A stretch of 44,090 nucleotides of DNA, taken from NCBI GenBank assembly GCA_004802725.1, contig SGPM01000233.1, positions 1 through 44,090 of the forward strand, given 5' to 3'. Both the position numbers and the translations under genes were made by a program. Under the pieces are notes generated by a model. That model ran no database searches, was not told where the DNA came from, and saw nothing but the letters and a program-made list of their open reading frames with translations. This document shows positions 22,158 to 34,829 of the stretch, piece by piece (position 1 is the stretch's first letter; each line of letters begins with the position of its first letter). This DNA is from Antrodiella citrinella. Taxonomy: Eukaryota; Basidiomycota; Agaricomycetes; Polyporales; Steccherinaceae.

Positions 22158-23929
22158 ATGTACGTTGGCTCATACCCAAGACCTGACACCACCGTCAGGT
22201 CTCAAGGATACCCCGTACGCTCACTTGAGCCTCTCATACCACCGCCCACCCCAACATCACTTCCCCAACTCCCCACGCCTTCTCGTGCTGCGTTACTATT
22301 TCCAGAAGAGTGGACTGTAACGACGCACTTGGTGCCGGCAGCGTATCGACGTACCACCCCCCTCGTGCCCGTCCCCGTGATACCATCTTTTGCTCCGGGA
22401 AAAGATAAGGAGCAAAGAAAGGCTGAACTTGATGCATTGGCGAGAGAACTTGATGAGATGAAGAATAAGCAGGCGAAGGGGGAGCTCGAGCAGCTGGGAA
22501 GGGACGAGACGCTGCTATGGTGCTGCGTGAACCGTTATGTGAGGAAGCGGGACGGCAAGGGGGGAGCAGGGCAACAGGGCCTGACGTTATTCTTCGCACA
22601 TGCCAATGGCTTTCCGAAGGAGGTGAGCACACGAATAATATGTTGACTTTCTGTGACAGTTTTTCAAGAGAGAATGCAGATCTGGGAGCCCACCGTACTG
22701 TACTTGACCAATGTCATGCACGAACAGAATGCTTCATACCACATCTCCGAGGTTTGGATGTGGGAAGCAGTCAACCACGGTGACTCGGCTCTGATCAATG
22801 CTGGTAAATTATCTGGAATGTGTATGTGTCCCGCGGAGACTCTGGTCCGTCGAACGCTAATGATGCTGCCTAGATGACTGGCAGGACAACGCGCGCGACC
22901 TATCTCATTTCCTTCTACATTACCTTCCAGAGGTTGCGTTGGGCCCTTTACCCATCCACCTCCCTCGTCTTTCACATACGGTGACCACGCCACGAGAGCG
23001 GTGTGGGTTCCCCGACCGCACAGTGGTCGCTGTGGGACACTCTTTCGGAGGATGTTCGTTGTAAGTGAAAGCCACTTTCGTAGTCGTTTGCTTGATCGAA
23101 TCCCTCTCGTAGAGCGTGGGCTGCAAGCCATGAACCCTACAAAAGACTATTCTCTTCGCTCATCCTAGTGGATCCGATCATCGCTGACAGAAAGCCAACG
23201 CCGACTGGTGAATTCCTGGATTACATGGATCCTCACATTGTTCCAGCTTTGCTACGCAGAGACCACTGGACATCAAGGTACTGCATGGATAATTGCGATA
23301 GCTTCAGCAGGTGCTGACTGTCTATGTTATCAGAGCAGAAGCACTCGAACTCTTCAAGTCTTCACCTTTCTTTCGAAGGTGGGATCCTGCTGTTCTAGAT
23401 ATTTACATTCAATGTGGCATCTATGACGATCCTAAGGGTGGCGTGAGGCTCAAGATGGAGCCTATACACGTAGGTTTTACGAAGACTGATTTTGTTGTCT
23501 TCTTGATATATGTGACTCGTATAGGAAGCCATCACTTTCGCCGAGAAATTGAGCTCAGCGGAACCGTGGTATCACCTGTGCAATATCGACGAGCGCGTTA
23601 GACTGAAATTCATCATGCCATCTGGTGGCGGTCAACCCGGGGGCCCAGAGTATGTGTGCTGTCCTCTCTATTTCACCGGGTACTGACTGCTTTGCCTGTA
23701 GACAGATCAAGGAGAAGCAGCGTCTGGTCTGGAGACGTCCAGTGAATTCATGCAATGTGATCAATGCCAATGCTGGTCATCTCATAGCGCAAGAAACGCC
23801 GAGACAGCTCGGTATGTCATTGCTGTTTTGTGCTCGCTCGCGCAGACATTGACATCATTGCTATTTGCAGCGGCAGATATCCATATTTTTTTACAGGAGA
23901 ATCACGCAACCCTCAAACACAGACTATGA
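22158..23929 (+). CDS. Alpha/beta hydrolase, peroxisomal Lpx1-like
   Basis: Eight exons (22158-22622, 22680-22803, 22874-23060, 23113-23277, 23334-23469, 23525-23649, 23702-23811, 23871-23929) encode 456 residues. The oxyanion-side motif FAHANGFPKEIWEP forms across intron 1. The nucleophile elbow is VAVGHSFGG (Ser), LILVDPII lies on the next strand, and the likely catalytic His is in NANAGHLIAQE. This set fits the fungal peroxisomal lipase Lpx1 group. The protein ends KHRL; HRL is a non-standard relative of the SKL peroxisomal signal, so peroxisomal import is plausible but unproven. An in-frame upstream ATG at 22113 exists. Tail-to-tail with the amidase, about 200 bp apart. Confidence 0.85.
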
Positions 23930-24130
23930 AGACTCTTCACAACGCTCAGAATCTAGCAAAGTAACCTCTTTGCGCATTGCTCTACAAATGGAAGTTGGGA
24001 TATCGACGAGTATCTACATGTTGTACATGCCTCGAAGTCAGGATACAATGTACATTGCTGTGAATTCACGTATTGGTATTTCTTGTATCAATGATATCGA
24101 TGAACCTAATGTGCTCTTCTGCCTAAGAAA

Positions 24131-26224
24131 TCAATGACCCACGACATCCTTCAACTGAGTTTTCGGTATCGCTGCTGCGAAAGCCAATTGTTTAAGGCGG
24201 TTATGGGTAGCCTGCTCATAAGCAAAGGCGAGCGAGATCAGCTGGAACTCCGAGAACGCTGTACCCATGAACGAGATGCCAAAGGGCATGTTGGGACCCA
24301 TTGACCGAGTAGGTTCTGCGGGCGACAACGCGACACTAGCAGGCTGGAAACCCAGTGGAACTGGACTCAAATTGTCAAGTCAAGAAGCATACGCCAAAGC
24401 TGTATAGCTTACCTGTGATGACCGGGTATCCGGCAATGGCTGCCGGACCAGATGCATCATTAGAGGGAATGAGGATCGCGTCTAGGTTGAATTTTTTGAG
24501 AGTCGCGTCGATACCGCGAGTCTGCCCCAAATCTTTGTCGGCAGCAAGCGCATCGAAGTAAGCTTGATCCTGTGTGGTATTCTCAGATGCGATGAAACTA
24601 GGGTAGGGAGTCGAGTCAGTGCACTACAACACACTACAGGAAAGATGTTGTACATTGACTGGTCGGTCCAGAAGGGCGCGACTAGCTCTTCAGACGCATG
24701 AGCAGTGTTGAACGCGATTAAGTCCGCAAGATTTTTGACTCCAGTGGGAACCTCTAAGAGTCCTGCAATATATTGAGCCACGTCGACCTACCAGTGACGT
24801 CGATTAAATTTGCACGATATCGCATGCAGAGACCGTCCTTACCTTGAAGTCAGCCATCAGAACCACGGTCTCGTTTCCGCTAGCTTCGAATTCTGCGCTG
24901 TCCGGGAACTCAGCAGGGTCGACAATGGTAGCACCGAGCTGACGGAAAGTGTCCAGCGACGCATTGAACGCAGCGACAATGTTTTGATTTTCTCTAACAA
25001 ATAGCGCCCTGGGTACTCCCAGACGAGCACCTCTGAGAGCGTTTTTGTTCAGAGCCTTCGTGTAGTCAGGGACCGTGGGTGGCTGGGCAAGTGTAAAATT
25101 GTCCCGAGGGTCCTTGCCTGCGATGACCGTCAGAATAGTGGCTGCATCAGCGACGGAACGGCACATTGGTCCAACGGAGTCTTGACTGATATAAAAATAC
25201 ATTAGTCCAACGAAGACGAAGCATAAAGCGATGCTCACTGTACGGATATGGGGATCACTACAGTCGAAAATGAGTGATGTACGTGTTAGATCGGTTGACG
25301 AGCAAATACGAACCTCCGGCTCTCGATGTAAGTCCGACTGTAGGCTTGATACCGACTAGATTGTTATTATTACTGGGAGAGATGATGGAGCCATCCGTCT
25401 CTGAGCCGAGAGAGCCCGCTGTCAGGCCAATAGCAGTGGCGATACCACTACCAGAGCTCGATCCAGAGGGGTCACCAAGTGGCACATATGGGCTGGATGA
25501 TTGCCCTCCACGTCCGGAGAATCCAGAGGGGACGTTACCACGGAAGTTTGCCCATTCGCTAAGAGCTGCCTTGCCTAGGATTATCGCGCCCGCAGCGCGA
25601 AGTCTCGCTGCCACGCCTGAGTCCCGAGGGACAACAGAATCCAGCAGTGCGAACGAACCTGTTTCGCGAATGGGAGCCGAATAATGGCTTGAAAGGCGAG
25701 GGAAACATACCGGCAGTTGTATTCATGCCTATGTACAACCCTGTCAGTTGCTGCAATTCAAATGAAGATCAAACGACTAACCCTCTGAATGCATTGTAGC
25801 GATATTGTCCTTGACGAGAATTGGTATGCCGTGCAGAGGGCCACGAGGTCCCTTGAATTTCCTCTCGTTGTCCAACGTTGCAGCTTGGGCTAGAGCACTG
25901 GGATTCGTCTCAATGACGGCGCGCAAAGTTGGACCTTGAAGGTTGACTTCTTCGATTCTCGCGAAATAAGCCTATGGCATCCGTTATGTCAATGAGTGCT
26001 CGGTCCAGTGATTATCAAAAGCTGACCTTGACCAAATCCACACTGGAAAAATGGCGGTTCTGCAGTCCGTCTTGCAACTCGGCAATAGAGGCTTCATAGA
26101 GGTCGGGAAACGCGACAGTTTGAGCTACAAGGATCTCGTCCTGTGCTTCAGCTTGACATATCAAAGCGAAAAGAAAAAACAGAAGAGCTGCGAAGAGCAT
26201 ACTCTTCAATCCTGCCCGTTGCAT
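24131..26224 (-). CDS. Secreted amidase (amidase signature family)
   Basis: Ser-Ser-Lys amidase of the AS family, hydrolysing carboxamides; substrate unknown. About nine exons. The N-terminus, MLFAALLFFLFALICQAEA after a short basic stretch, is a clear signal peptide with a likely cut after QAEA or AQ. Catalytic residues are visible: Lys in GIPILVKDNIAT, the cis-Ser in GDPSGSSSGSG, and the nucleophile Ser in GSLGSETDGSI. The body continues DSVGPMCRSVADAATIL and ends with PNMPFGISFMGTAFSEFQL and KDVVGH. Compared with intracellular GatA-like enzymes, the secretion signal and FTLAQPP/NETVV sites suggest an extracellular or vacuolar glycoprotein. A TATA box lies about 80 bases upstream of the start. 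Confidence 0.88.
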
Positions 26225-27291
26225 CGTGCTTGCAACAGATGTTCAACGTTCGGTAGCTCGTGGAAGTTCACGTACTGTGCTGTAGTCGGCATCAAGGCCC
26301 CAATTTATACCCCCACTGACACTATCGCGTCGGCTGCTTATCGGAAATCGTGACTCCTGCGTGAGACTCTTACTGCGTGTTGACCATGAGAACGAGAAAC
26401 CAGTGCAGTATATATGGGAGGTTCGTGTGAGTACCAATGGGCGTAAAGCTGAGCTACTGCGATCTGTGCGATCCTTCCACAAGGGTTTCTTGGCGGATGT
26501 CTGTCCCGCCGACGGCGTTGTAATAGCAGGTTTGAAACCCGCTGGTTGGGAGCGTGTTTTGACCAAACCCATCCAGGATGAACGCAGGGATGTATAAAAC
26601 TTAGGAGAACAACACCTGTTACGAAACTTGATGGTCAGCCTAATGATCTGGGGAAGTTGATGGTGGGAACGGAAGCACCCTTCACTATGCTGGAAGCTAG
26701 TCATAGTAAACAATTCTGTTCGAGTCCTGGAAAATCTCACGGACAGAAATACCGAAGCACTCATGTAGTGCCAGAGATTCAAGTCGGTCAGAGAGAGAGA
26801 GAGAATGCTTTTGGCTATTAATTAGTATTAAACATGTATAGGCGCTTGTCGAACGCGCAATTAGACGCCTGAGCGGCATCCACATTTGGCAACGCCGCCG
26901 CCGGTGATATTTCTTCTGCGAGCAATTTGCACTTCACAGTAACAACACATGTATGTGACCCGTGAAGTGGATATCATGATATCCAACATATCCCCTCACA
27001 TCCAGCAAGGCTATTCCAACATGTCACGTACTTCCGTATCCGACTCAGACGATCAGCTGGATATTTTTTATTCATGTCTTTCAAGTCCAGCATACTTGTG
27101 CATTCACTACTGTCTTGCAGTCAACCTTTATGCTGCACTTCAGACCCCTCATTCGCTCTTTGACGTCACGATTGTTGCAGCCACGAAATTGATTGAATCA
27201 CTACGGGCGGCAAGTCAGCGTTAATGTTGTTGCCGCTCCCTTCTGGTTTTACTTGTATATTTGGCTATCGAGCGGTAAGCTACATTCATTC
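26225..27291. other. Intergenic region between amidase and kinase-fusion gene
   Basis: Both neighbours start here and read away from the region. Open frames at 26243-26782 (-), 26361-26597 (+) and 26949-27224 (+) are unrecognised and unsupported. A short GA repeat lies near 26790-26803. The kinase start could lie further upstream through an unseen 5' exon. Confidence 0.45.
26302..26309 (-). promoter_or_regulatory. TATA box of the amidase gene
   Basis: TATAAATT on the minus strand, about 80 bases upstream of the amidase ATG at 26224. Confidence 0.5.
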
Positions 27292-30200
27292 ATGACAAGT
27301 CTTCCAAGTACTGAAAGTTCAATAGACAGTTTAATATTGAGGTCCGGTATGATTATTGGACTGCCAGTCGCTGCGCAATTCGAGCTTCCTACTTCGAGCA
27401 CCGATCCTGTAATCACGTTAGTGAGACATGCATTGCGAGGCAGCGAAAACGAACTCTTAGCAGCCCATGGTCAAGATGCACAGAATGCTTTGGATGCGTT
27501 ACACCATGTGAGTCAAATTAATTGAAGGTCAGAAACAGTTCATGGAGATCATGATACCAGATTTTGGACACGTCTTCCTTCTCGATATTTTCTGAGGAGC
27601 ATTCAGTCCAACCCCGATTGCGCCGATTACTGCTCAAACTAGCTCTGCAGTGCCGCAGCGTTCCTTCGCAGCTAATTTTGCGAGATGCTCAATGGTCCTC
27701 CATGGAGGGGCGTGGTGGCGGCGCGTTTGCTGATATCTACCGTGCCAAATATAGAGGCAAGACGGTAGCTGTGAAGAGACTGAGGGTCTTTCAAATGACA
27801 GATGATGTTGCTAAGAACGACCTTATCAACGTATGCTCTATCACAAACCCATCATCGCGATTCAATTGACCCTTTACTTCCCAGTCGCTCTACCATGAAT
27901 CTTTACTATGGCGTCATCTCTCCCATCCGCATATTCTACCTTTCCTAGGTATTGCTGATGACATTTTCAACGAGTCCTTGTGCATGATCATGCCATGGTC
28001 AGAACATGGGAATGTCCGCGATGTTATTCACAACTGGAAAGAAAACGTGAACTCATCCATTCAAGATCTTTTCATCAGCGTTCACACATGGGTGAGTCGT
28101 CTTGTCTCGAATACACTCTACGGAAGTCTCACGCCCACCGTAGCTCAACGAGATTGCTTCCGGACTCGCCTACCTTCATGGTGAAGATATCAATATCGCG
28201 CATGGAGATCTTCGCGGGGTCAGTTTGTCTTCCATCGCTGCCTATCTCCAATCCTTACAGCTCCTCTTCAGGTCAATATTCTAATCGATTCAGAGTATAA
28301 AATACGCCTCGCCGATTTTGGGCTTGCTGTCTTCGCTGGAGATAGCTCAAACCACTATGCCTCCGTACGGGGTGGCGCATCACATTGGCTTGCGCCTGAG
28401 ATAATAGACCCGGAGGCGTTTGGCATGAGCTCCAGCCGGCCGACATTTGCAGCAGACATATACTCGTTCGCATGTGTGTGTATTGAGGTATTTACATAGT
28501 CATCACAAAATCCCTCCTCAGATCTGATTTATGTCTTGGCCGCAGCTATACACATCGCAAGCTCCGTTCTCTGGATGGAACTCAACGACAGTTCTGTTGC
28601 ACGTTCTCCGCGGAGGACGACCCGCCCGCCCGGCTTTTCATCAGACAGAGGAGATGTCTGAGCAATTGTATGCTCTTCTACAACGATGCTGGGATCAGTC
28701 GTGGGACAAACGTCCTACAGCAGAGGAGCTTTCGCAAATGCTGTCGGGCATGATGCCGTTGTTACTCGGCCAGCAGGGCAGCTCTCTAGATACTGAAAAC
28801 CCTCGTCCGGGGCCGGATGTCAATTTACATCCAAGACGTGTCAGGTCCCTGAATGTCGGAGACAAACCTATCAAGAACACATCTGCTGACGTGAAGTCAG
28901 AGGTTATTGATGTCGCAGAGCTCCAGGGTAAATGTCCCTCTACTGGTCTTGAAGCCTTGTATTCACAATAGTCTTCTGAAACACCACAGAGAGTCCAAAA
29001 CTGGTGCCTCTGCCAGATGTTACTGGAGCACTCAAAGCAATTGGAGCCGGTGTGCGGGCTTTCACGAGAGACATAACATGGATCATGAATGGCCTCGACG
29101 AGGTCGCAAAGATTCATCCTGTCATATCAGGTACGATAGAACTCTTCTATCTGTCGTTTTTATCTAACAGCTGCTTTGCAACTTCCTAGTCGCCACAATT
29201 GCGTTCCGTATAGTCATTGACCTGGAAATGACACGCAGGGAGAATGATACACGCATCCAGTATATATATACTGAGATGAAGGACATGATGATTGTTCTCT
29301 TGCAGTATGACTCCTCTAGGGCTATATTGCTAAACTCTTGCACTGTGCTCACGCAACGTATTACACAGACTCAAAGATGTCATGGAGCTGAACGATCTCG
29401 GTCCCGATGGAAATACTCTTGCTTCCAAGCTGGAGCCCTTATGTCGGCAGGTGGCAGAAGACGTCAAGGCTTGCGCAAACACTTGTGATGCCTTCCTCAA
29501 GCAGTACCTACTTCCAAAAGTTCTCAAGATGGAGGAATGGTATGACCAGCTTGTCAGCTATGTTCTGATATTTGCACGAAAGAGAAGCGAACTTCAGCTT
29601 GCCGTTGCTATACACACGGCACGGACTGGCGACGAGGTAGCTTCTGCGCTCACGTCTTCATTCATCAGCCAGCGGTGAGTCTTTCGATCTACGACATGGT
29701 CATAGCAATACTCATTATCTCTCGAAGCATCGAACTCTTCTCGCAATTGCTCCGTCAGCACACGCCGTCGCAGGAGTCTCTCCTACGAGAAGCTGTGTCC
29801 TTTCGTGGCGGGGTACAAGCCGTGATGAACAACGAAACTGATGCACGAGAACTACTGAAGATGCAGGAGGCTATTCGCTCTGATCTAAATAGAGGTGATC
29901 TTGAGAGCCATGTCCCAATGACGTATACAGACTTCAAGGAAATTCTGGCGCAGACTTGTAACAACATTGTCACCCAAAACATGACTGTCTTCGGCGTCAA
30001 ATACGACTTACTCCTTCGGAAACTCAACGAAACTCCCTCTCTCCCGGAAGCCGAACGAATTCCCTCTCTTATAACAGGTCCGTACGACCGAATCAAAGAC
30101 TATGTGAGGCATTACGTTTCATCATATGGTGGTATCGCCTGGACTTACCTCAACGGCTCAAATTTACAGAATATCAGATCCCTTTGGAAAGAAATGGTAA

Positions 30201-33200
30201 TCGTCGAGTACCCATGATATGTTTTGAGGTACTGATTTCGATATGCAGGGCTGGCGAATGAGCGTAAAATCGTCGCATTTTATTCATGCTCTACATGATC
30301 TGTTCCAGGAGCAGAAGTACGACGAAGGATTGCTCGAACCGGCGTCCGAGGGGTGGACGTTGGACTATTTAGAGGATCGTTGGCATCGGTCGATTGTCGA
30401 GGCTATCGACGATGACAGGACAGGCTTTGTGACCATAGCTAAGCTCAATCGCTTCACTGATGCATGCTTTCCCGGCTGGAGGTGGGTCTTACACACATAT
30501 CACACTGCCGATGAAACACTGAGTCTGTAGCCTGGTACGGTGGTTGAGCTATTGGGCTATCGGTGTGTGGTCATTCCTATCTTCGTTAATATACAACTCA
30601 TTTATAAATATTCACAACATTAGGCTGGAGCATAGCGGCACATGGATATCGCGCTAAGATTCGCGACATATCCGCTAAAATGCACACCATAGTTCCATAC
30701 ATATTGCCAGAAAACCGGAAATGGGCCAACTCTTATCTGGATATCATGTGGCGTTTTATAGAAGAGATGACAAGCGGGCTTCAAGACCTCGAAGTACATT
30801 CAAAAGATCTTGCTACCGAATTTCAGCCCTACATCTCTCACGAAGAGGACCGGATGAAGGTCAACTTGACAATCATCAAATACTCCATAGATGCACTGGA
30901 CACGGTCTATGCAGTCACTGGTCCAGGTAATCTAGAAAACGTGAGCCTCTAATCATCCGTTTGCCACGCTGCTTTATTGACGGAGACACAGCATATTATG
31001 ACCCTTCTCTACTTGCTCCTTGATCGAGATCTGCAGTTGTTCAAAGCAGCTCAAATCCAGATTCTCCATCCCAGGGAATTGCAGGATGCAGCCACGAACA
31101 TCCTACGAGTGAATAACGTAGTGAACAATCGCGTCAAGGATCTGACAGGTAAGCAGTCATCGATGTTTCAGAAGATCAAGATCACAGATGAGCTCAATGT
31201 GCAATTCACAGTTTTGTTCAATCAGAGAGATTTAGACCTCGACTATCACTTCGAAGTTTGTGCGTATGGCCTTGTACGTCAATTGTTCTTCTCGCTGGTC
31301 ATGTGCGTTGACGCCATATCCTTGACCAGTTCAAGTACATCCATGATTATGAGCCGCTGTGGGTCTTCGACAAGCGTATGGAAGTTGACGACTTCCAGCC
31401 ACTACTGGTGCTGCCAAATTATCTGGATGAACGCGAATCTACCGCTCCGGAAGCGTTAGTAGATGTTGCCTTACTCAGGTACCCCACAACACAAGAGCGG
31501 ACCGCCTTCGCATACCTTGCCCTCGATGCTTCGGCGGAAGATACTCACCGTGACGAGTCACTGCCATTTCATGTCATGTAAGCCCTGTACATAGTACATT
31601 TTGATCGATAGTCGCTGACTTGACTGCTACACAGACGAGGGCTGTGGTACGGATTCTCGTACACGACGACCATGTATCCCACGAATTGGATGGTAGCTTA
31701 TGATCTCGACTTTCTTTCCGAGTCTTCCGACGGCCGAGCTATTTCATCCACCGGTACACACGTGGAGCATGGCGATTACATGTTGACCGGTATTCTCAGC
31801 GAGGCCCCAGACGGAGCTGTCATCCTCAAGCTTCAAGTGACCTACGAGTCGGACGCGAGGACAGAGTATTTGACGGGTCAACTCCAGCCCGATGGATCCA
31901 TCCTTTGCTCCCTCAGCTGGGGCGAAGATGAGTTCTATGCTGTCCCTGTCCAGTGCGAAGTCATTCTCCGGCGAGTTTCCTCGGACGTCATGCGTTTGCG
32001 CCCGAGCCCTTGGGAACTCAGCCAGGATTCAACAAGGGCTCGTGCTCTGTGGCGCTTTGCCCTTCAGTCAACCTTGCACGAGGTCAGGAAGAAAAACTGG
32101 TCTTGGCATTACTTTGCAGAGCGACGTCGTAGGCGAAAGAGGACTGTCGATCTCATGATGGCAGCTTCTTCGGTCTCCCTCGTCAATCGACCCACTGACG
32201 AAGAGCTCGCCGCTTGCCGACAGTCGGTGAATACCTCCGACGCATTACTCTACAAGAGTCTAGCAGATTATTTCAAACTCGTGGGGCCGAATCATAGGTA
32301 GGGAAGTCCGCCACATCTACTTGTCACCGGTTGACATCGTTTAATAGTCTCATTGCATCTTGCGATGAATGTGGAAGCAGACTGGACCAACACCGCTTTC
32401 TTTGCCTGGATTGTGTATCTCCGCAGCTGACCATCTGGCAGACGTACGATACATGCAGTCAGGCTTGCTTTAGTCGGTCCCGTGAAAGGGGACAAAACGC
32501 ACCGCACGATGCATCCCATGATATGCTAAAGCTGCGCTCAGCACCGCACGCCAGCGATTTGCCGATGGTCATACAGAAAGCATCGCGAGCTGCGAGGTGG
32601 ATCAAATCCAATGATGACAGGAAGGAGGAAACCGCGCAATTCCAACACTCCTGCAATGCGTGTACGCAGGTCGTCTCACCGCCGGCTTGGTATTGTGTGT
32701 CCTGTATGTCCTTCCACTTATTCAACTTTTTTTGTCGTTGGCTCACAAGTGAGACTTAGGTGACTGCTTCATCTGTGATGATTGTGAAGAGAATGATGTG
32801 TTGTCGTGTGTTGCCTGTGGCGAGAGCTACACACCGCTCATGCTCGAGAAGTATGCCCCTGGTGAGTACAGAATATTATATGGTTTGACCGAATGCACGA
32901 TCGAATGTTCATTGTGTCTTAGATCATACCTTCAACTTCATATGCAGCACCTGCTCATGCAATGACATATCTCCTTACGAACACGACACTTCCAGACAAC
33001 ATATGCTCTCACACTCTTTACTTCGCTTTAAGCCGGGACTTCGGCAAGAACCTGCAAGTCAAATTTCTCAACCAGTCGTGGCGATACTGCCTACCTTAGA
33101 ATCAAAAGTGGCGAACATGGACAATAGGTTGATCGAGCTGACGGAACGATTTACGAAGATGGAGCGTATGATGAAAGACATGATGAGGGTTCTCATGGCC

Positions 33201-33221
33201 AGGCTACCGGATGTCAGCTGA
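27292..33221 (+). CDS. TKL-type kinase fused to four-helix, EF-hand-like and ZZ-like zinc-finger domains
   Basis: About 19 exons, roughly 1,645 residues, with every junction I checked in frame. Kinase: glycine loop GRGGGAFADIY, Lys in TVAVKRL, Glu in LYHESLLW, catalytic loop AHGDLRGVNIL (HGD, common in fungal TKL kinases), LADFGLA and WLAPEII; it looks active. The splice 28928-28989 joins it to DITWIMNGLDEVAKIHPVI and EMTRRENDTRI, the four-helix-type region also found in the left-edge element. Next come an EF-hand-like loop (DDDRTGFVTIAKL, Lys at position 12 where Glu is usual), PGWSLVRWLSYWAIGW built on a 32-nt exon (30531-30562), a helical and a beta-rich segment, then cysteine pairs CDECGSRLDQHRFLCLDC, CNACTQ, WYCVSC and CDDCEENDVLSCVAC resembling ZZ fingers, ending in a heptad coiled coil. 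The start is uncertain (27292 or 27349). Confidence 0.78.
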
Positions 33222-33300
33222 AGATAAGTTCTACTACGATACCTATGTACTCTATTTCGACGCCGGTCTCAGCAGGTATTCTGCATTCTGCTCGCGTTCT

Positions 33301-34517
33301 TCACATCTTGCCGGACGTCTCCTGGTGCTTCTTCGCCAACAATGCCTTTCCCGCACGACTTGCATTCTGCCTGCCCAGACGGTCAGATATCCATGCACCA
33401 ATGTCGACCATTTTGTCCAGATCTCCTGCAAAGCTGTATTTGCTTCCTTGCAATGCGTACATGATGTCTTCAGTTGCGACATTTCCAGTTGCACCTGGTG
33501 AGTACGGGCATCCACCCAAGCCGCCAACGGCGGCGTCGAATGTGCGGACGCCCATGTCCAAAGCTGTCACTACGTTGGCTACGGCTGTGCCGAAAGTATC
33601 GTGGAAATGACCCTGCGCGGATTTGAGACAGGGATCGACGCGCTCAACATGAATAGACACTCACAGCTAACTTTTCAACCGGAAGGCCATTAGATCCGCT
33701 CATCACGGTCTCCAGCATTGCGCGCACTGTCGTCGGGGTGCCTGTGCCAACTGTGTCTCCAAGGCTAACCTCGTAGCAGCCCATGTCAAGTAGGGCGCGG
33801 GAAGCCTCCTTGACTTTGTTGTAGTCGACCTTCCCTGTGTATGGGCATGAGATGACAACGCTCACATATCTAATGACAACTTAGGCGAGATACATGGAGA
33901 GATCCAATGACTTCTGCTCACCCTCGTACACGCAGCCCCTTGTCAATCGCTTTCCGAGTGACAGACTCCAGACGGGCTAAACTTTCTGCGATGGTACAGT
34001 TCGTGTTTGCCTTGGTAAAGGCGTCGGTGGCCGCAGTGAATATGGCGATCTCATCCGTTGGTGGTGGCGCAGGCGACGATGGCGGGTATTTCGAGAGCAA
34101 ATCCAACACCATTTCAAGACCTTTCATGTTGGGAACGAGTACGGGATAACGGTGCCCGGGTAACCGTTGCATTTGGGATATGACCTCCGCAGTTCCAGCC
34201 ATCTACATAGCAAAGTAGTGAGCTACCATAGCATACAACCAATTAGCGTGAAATTTACACACCTGCGGGACCCACTTTGGACTCACAAAACTCCCCGCTT
34301 CAATTATTGTCATTCCTGCTGCCCCCAGACGATTGATGAGGTCGACTTTAACCTCCGGAGGGATGACCGACTTCTCGTTCTGTAGACCATCCCGAGGTCC
34401 TACCTCCACGATGTTGACATGGTTGGAACGAGAAGCTGCAACGGCGTACGTGCGGTAGCTTGGCAACCTCTGCGTTGCGGAGCGTCGTATGGCTGCTGAA
34501 GCTCGCTGCGAGATCAT
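33301..34517 (-). CDS. HMGCL: Hydroxymethylglutaryl-CoA lyase, mitochondrial
   Basis: Cleaves HMG-CoA to acetoacetate and acetyl-CoA, the last step of leucine breakdown. Four exons from the high end (34263-34517, 33922-34202, 33665-33869, 33301-33612) give 350 residues. The N-terminus, rich in Arg, Ser and Ala (ISQRASAAIRRSATQR), looks like a mitochondrial presequence; an in-frame ATG at 34610 would lengthen it by 31 residues. Motifs: NIVEVGPRDGLQNEK (catalytic Arg and metal Asp), SLGDTVGTGTP, HFHDTFGTA (metal His pair, formed at an intron) and GLGGCPYSPGATGNVATED with the active-site Cys. Its stop is 79 bp from that of the kinase fusion. Confidence 0.94.
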
Positions 34518-34829
34518 TGGTGTCGGAAATTTGAACAGTAGTATGCGACTCGAAGAACTTAAGTGAACAAGGTCGCGTGGGGCGGATCTTGGCTTCCCGG
34601 GCACCCGCAAATGGTCATGAGGGCCTTCTCCGACTCGCTAGTGACGCGTACTTCCAGCATCAACCAGGGCAATAAAGTCAAGAGAGAATACAATTAGCTG
34701 GGAGTATCTTCGTATTGAGACAGATTCGTATTGAACAAGATCAGAAGACGTGGAGAGGACATTCTGACCAGGAGCATCAGCATGGAAAGCAGTGTAAGGC
34801 CATATAGGTTTGAGACCGATCTCTTTTCG
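34518..34829. other. Promoter of HMG-CoA lyase and tRNA upstream region
   Basis: About 310 bases shared by the lyase promoter (reading left) and the tRNA gene (reading right). No further gene seen. Confidence 0.4.

Noticed and set aside
26243..26782. 179-codon minus-strand frame upstream of the amidase
   Set aside because: It overlaps the amidase promoter including its TATA box, and the translation has no recognisable feature.
28930..28975. Kinase gene ending at the in-frame stop after GLEALYSQ
   Set aside because: A GTAAAT donor just before it and a CACAG acceptor at 28989 join the kinase in frame to the helical domain, so this segment is better read as an intron; RNA data could reverse this.
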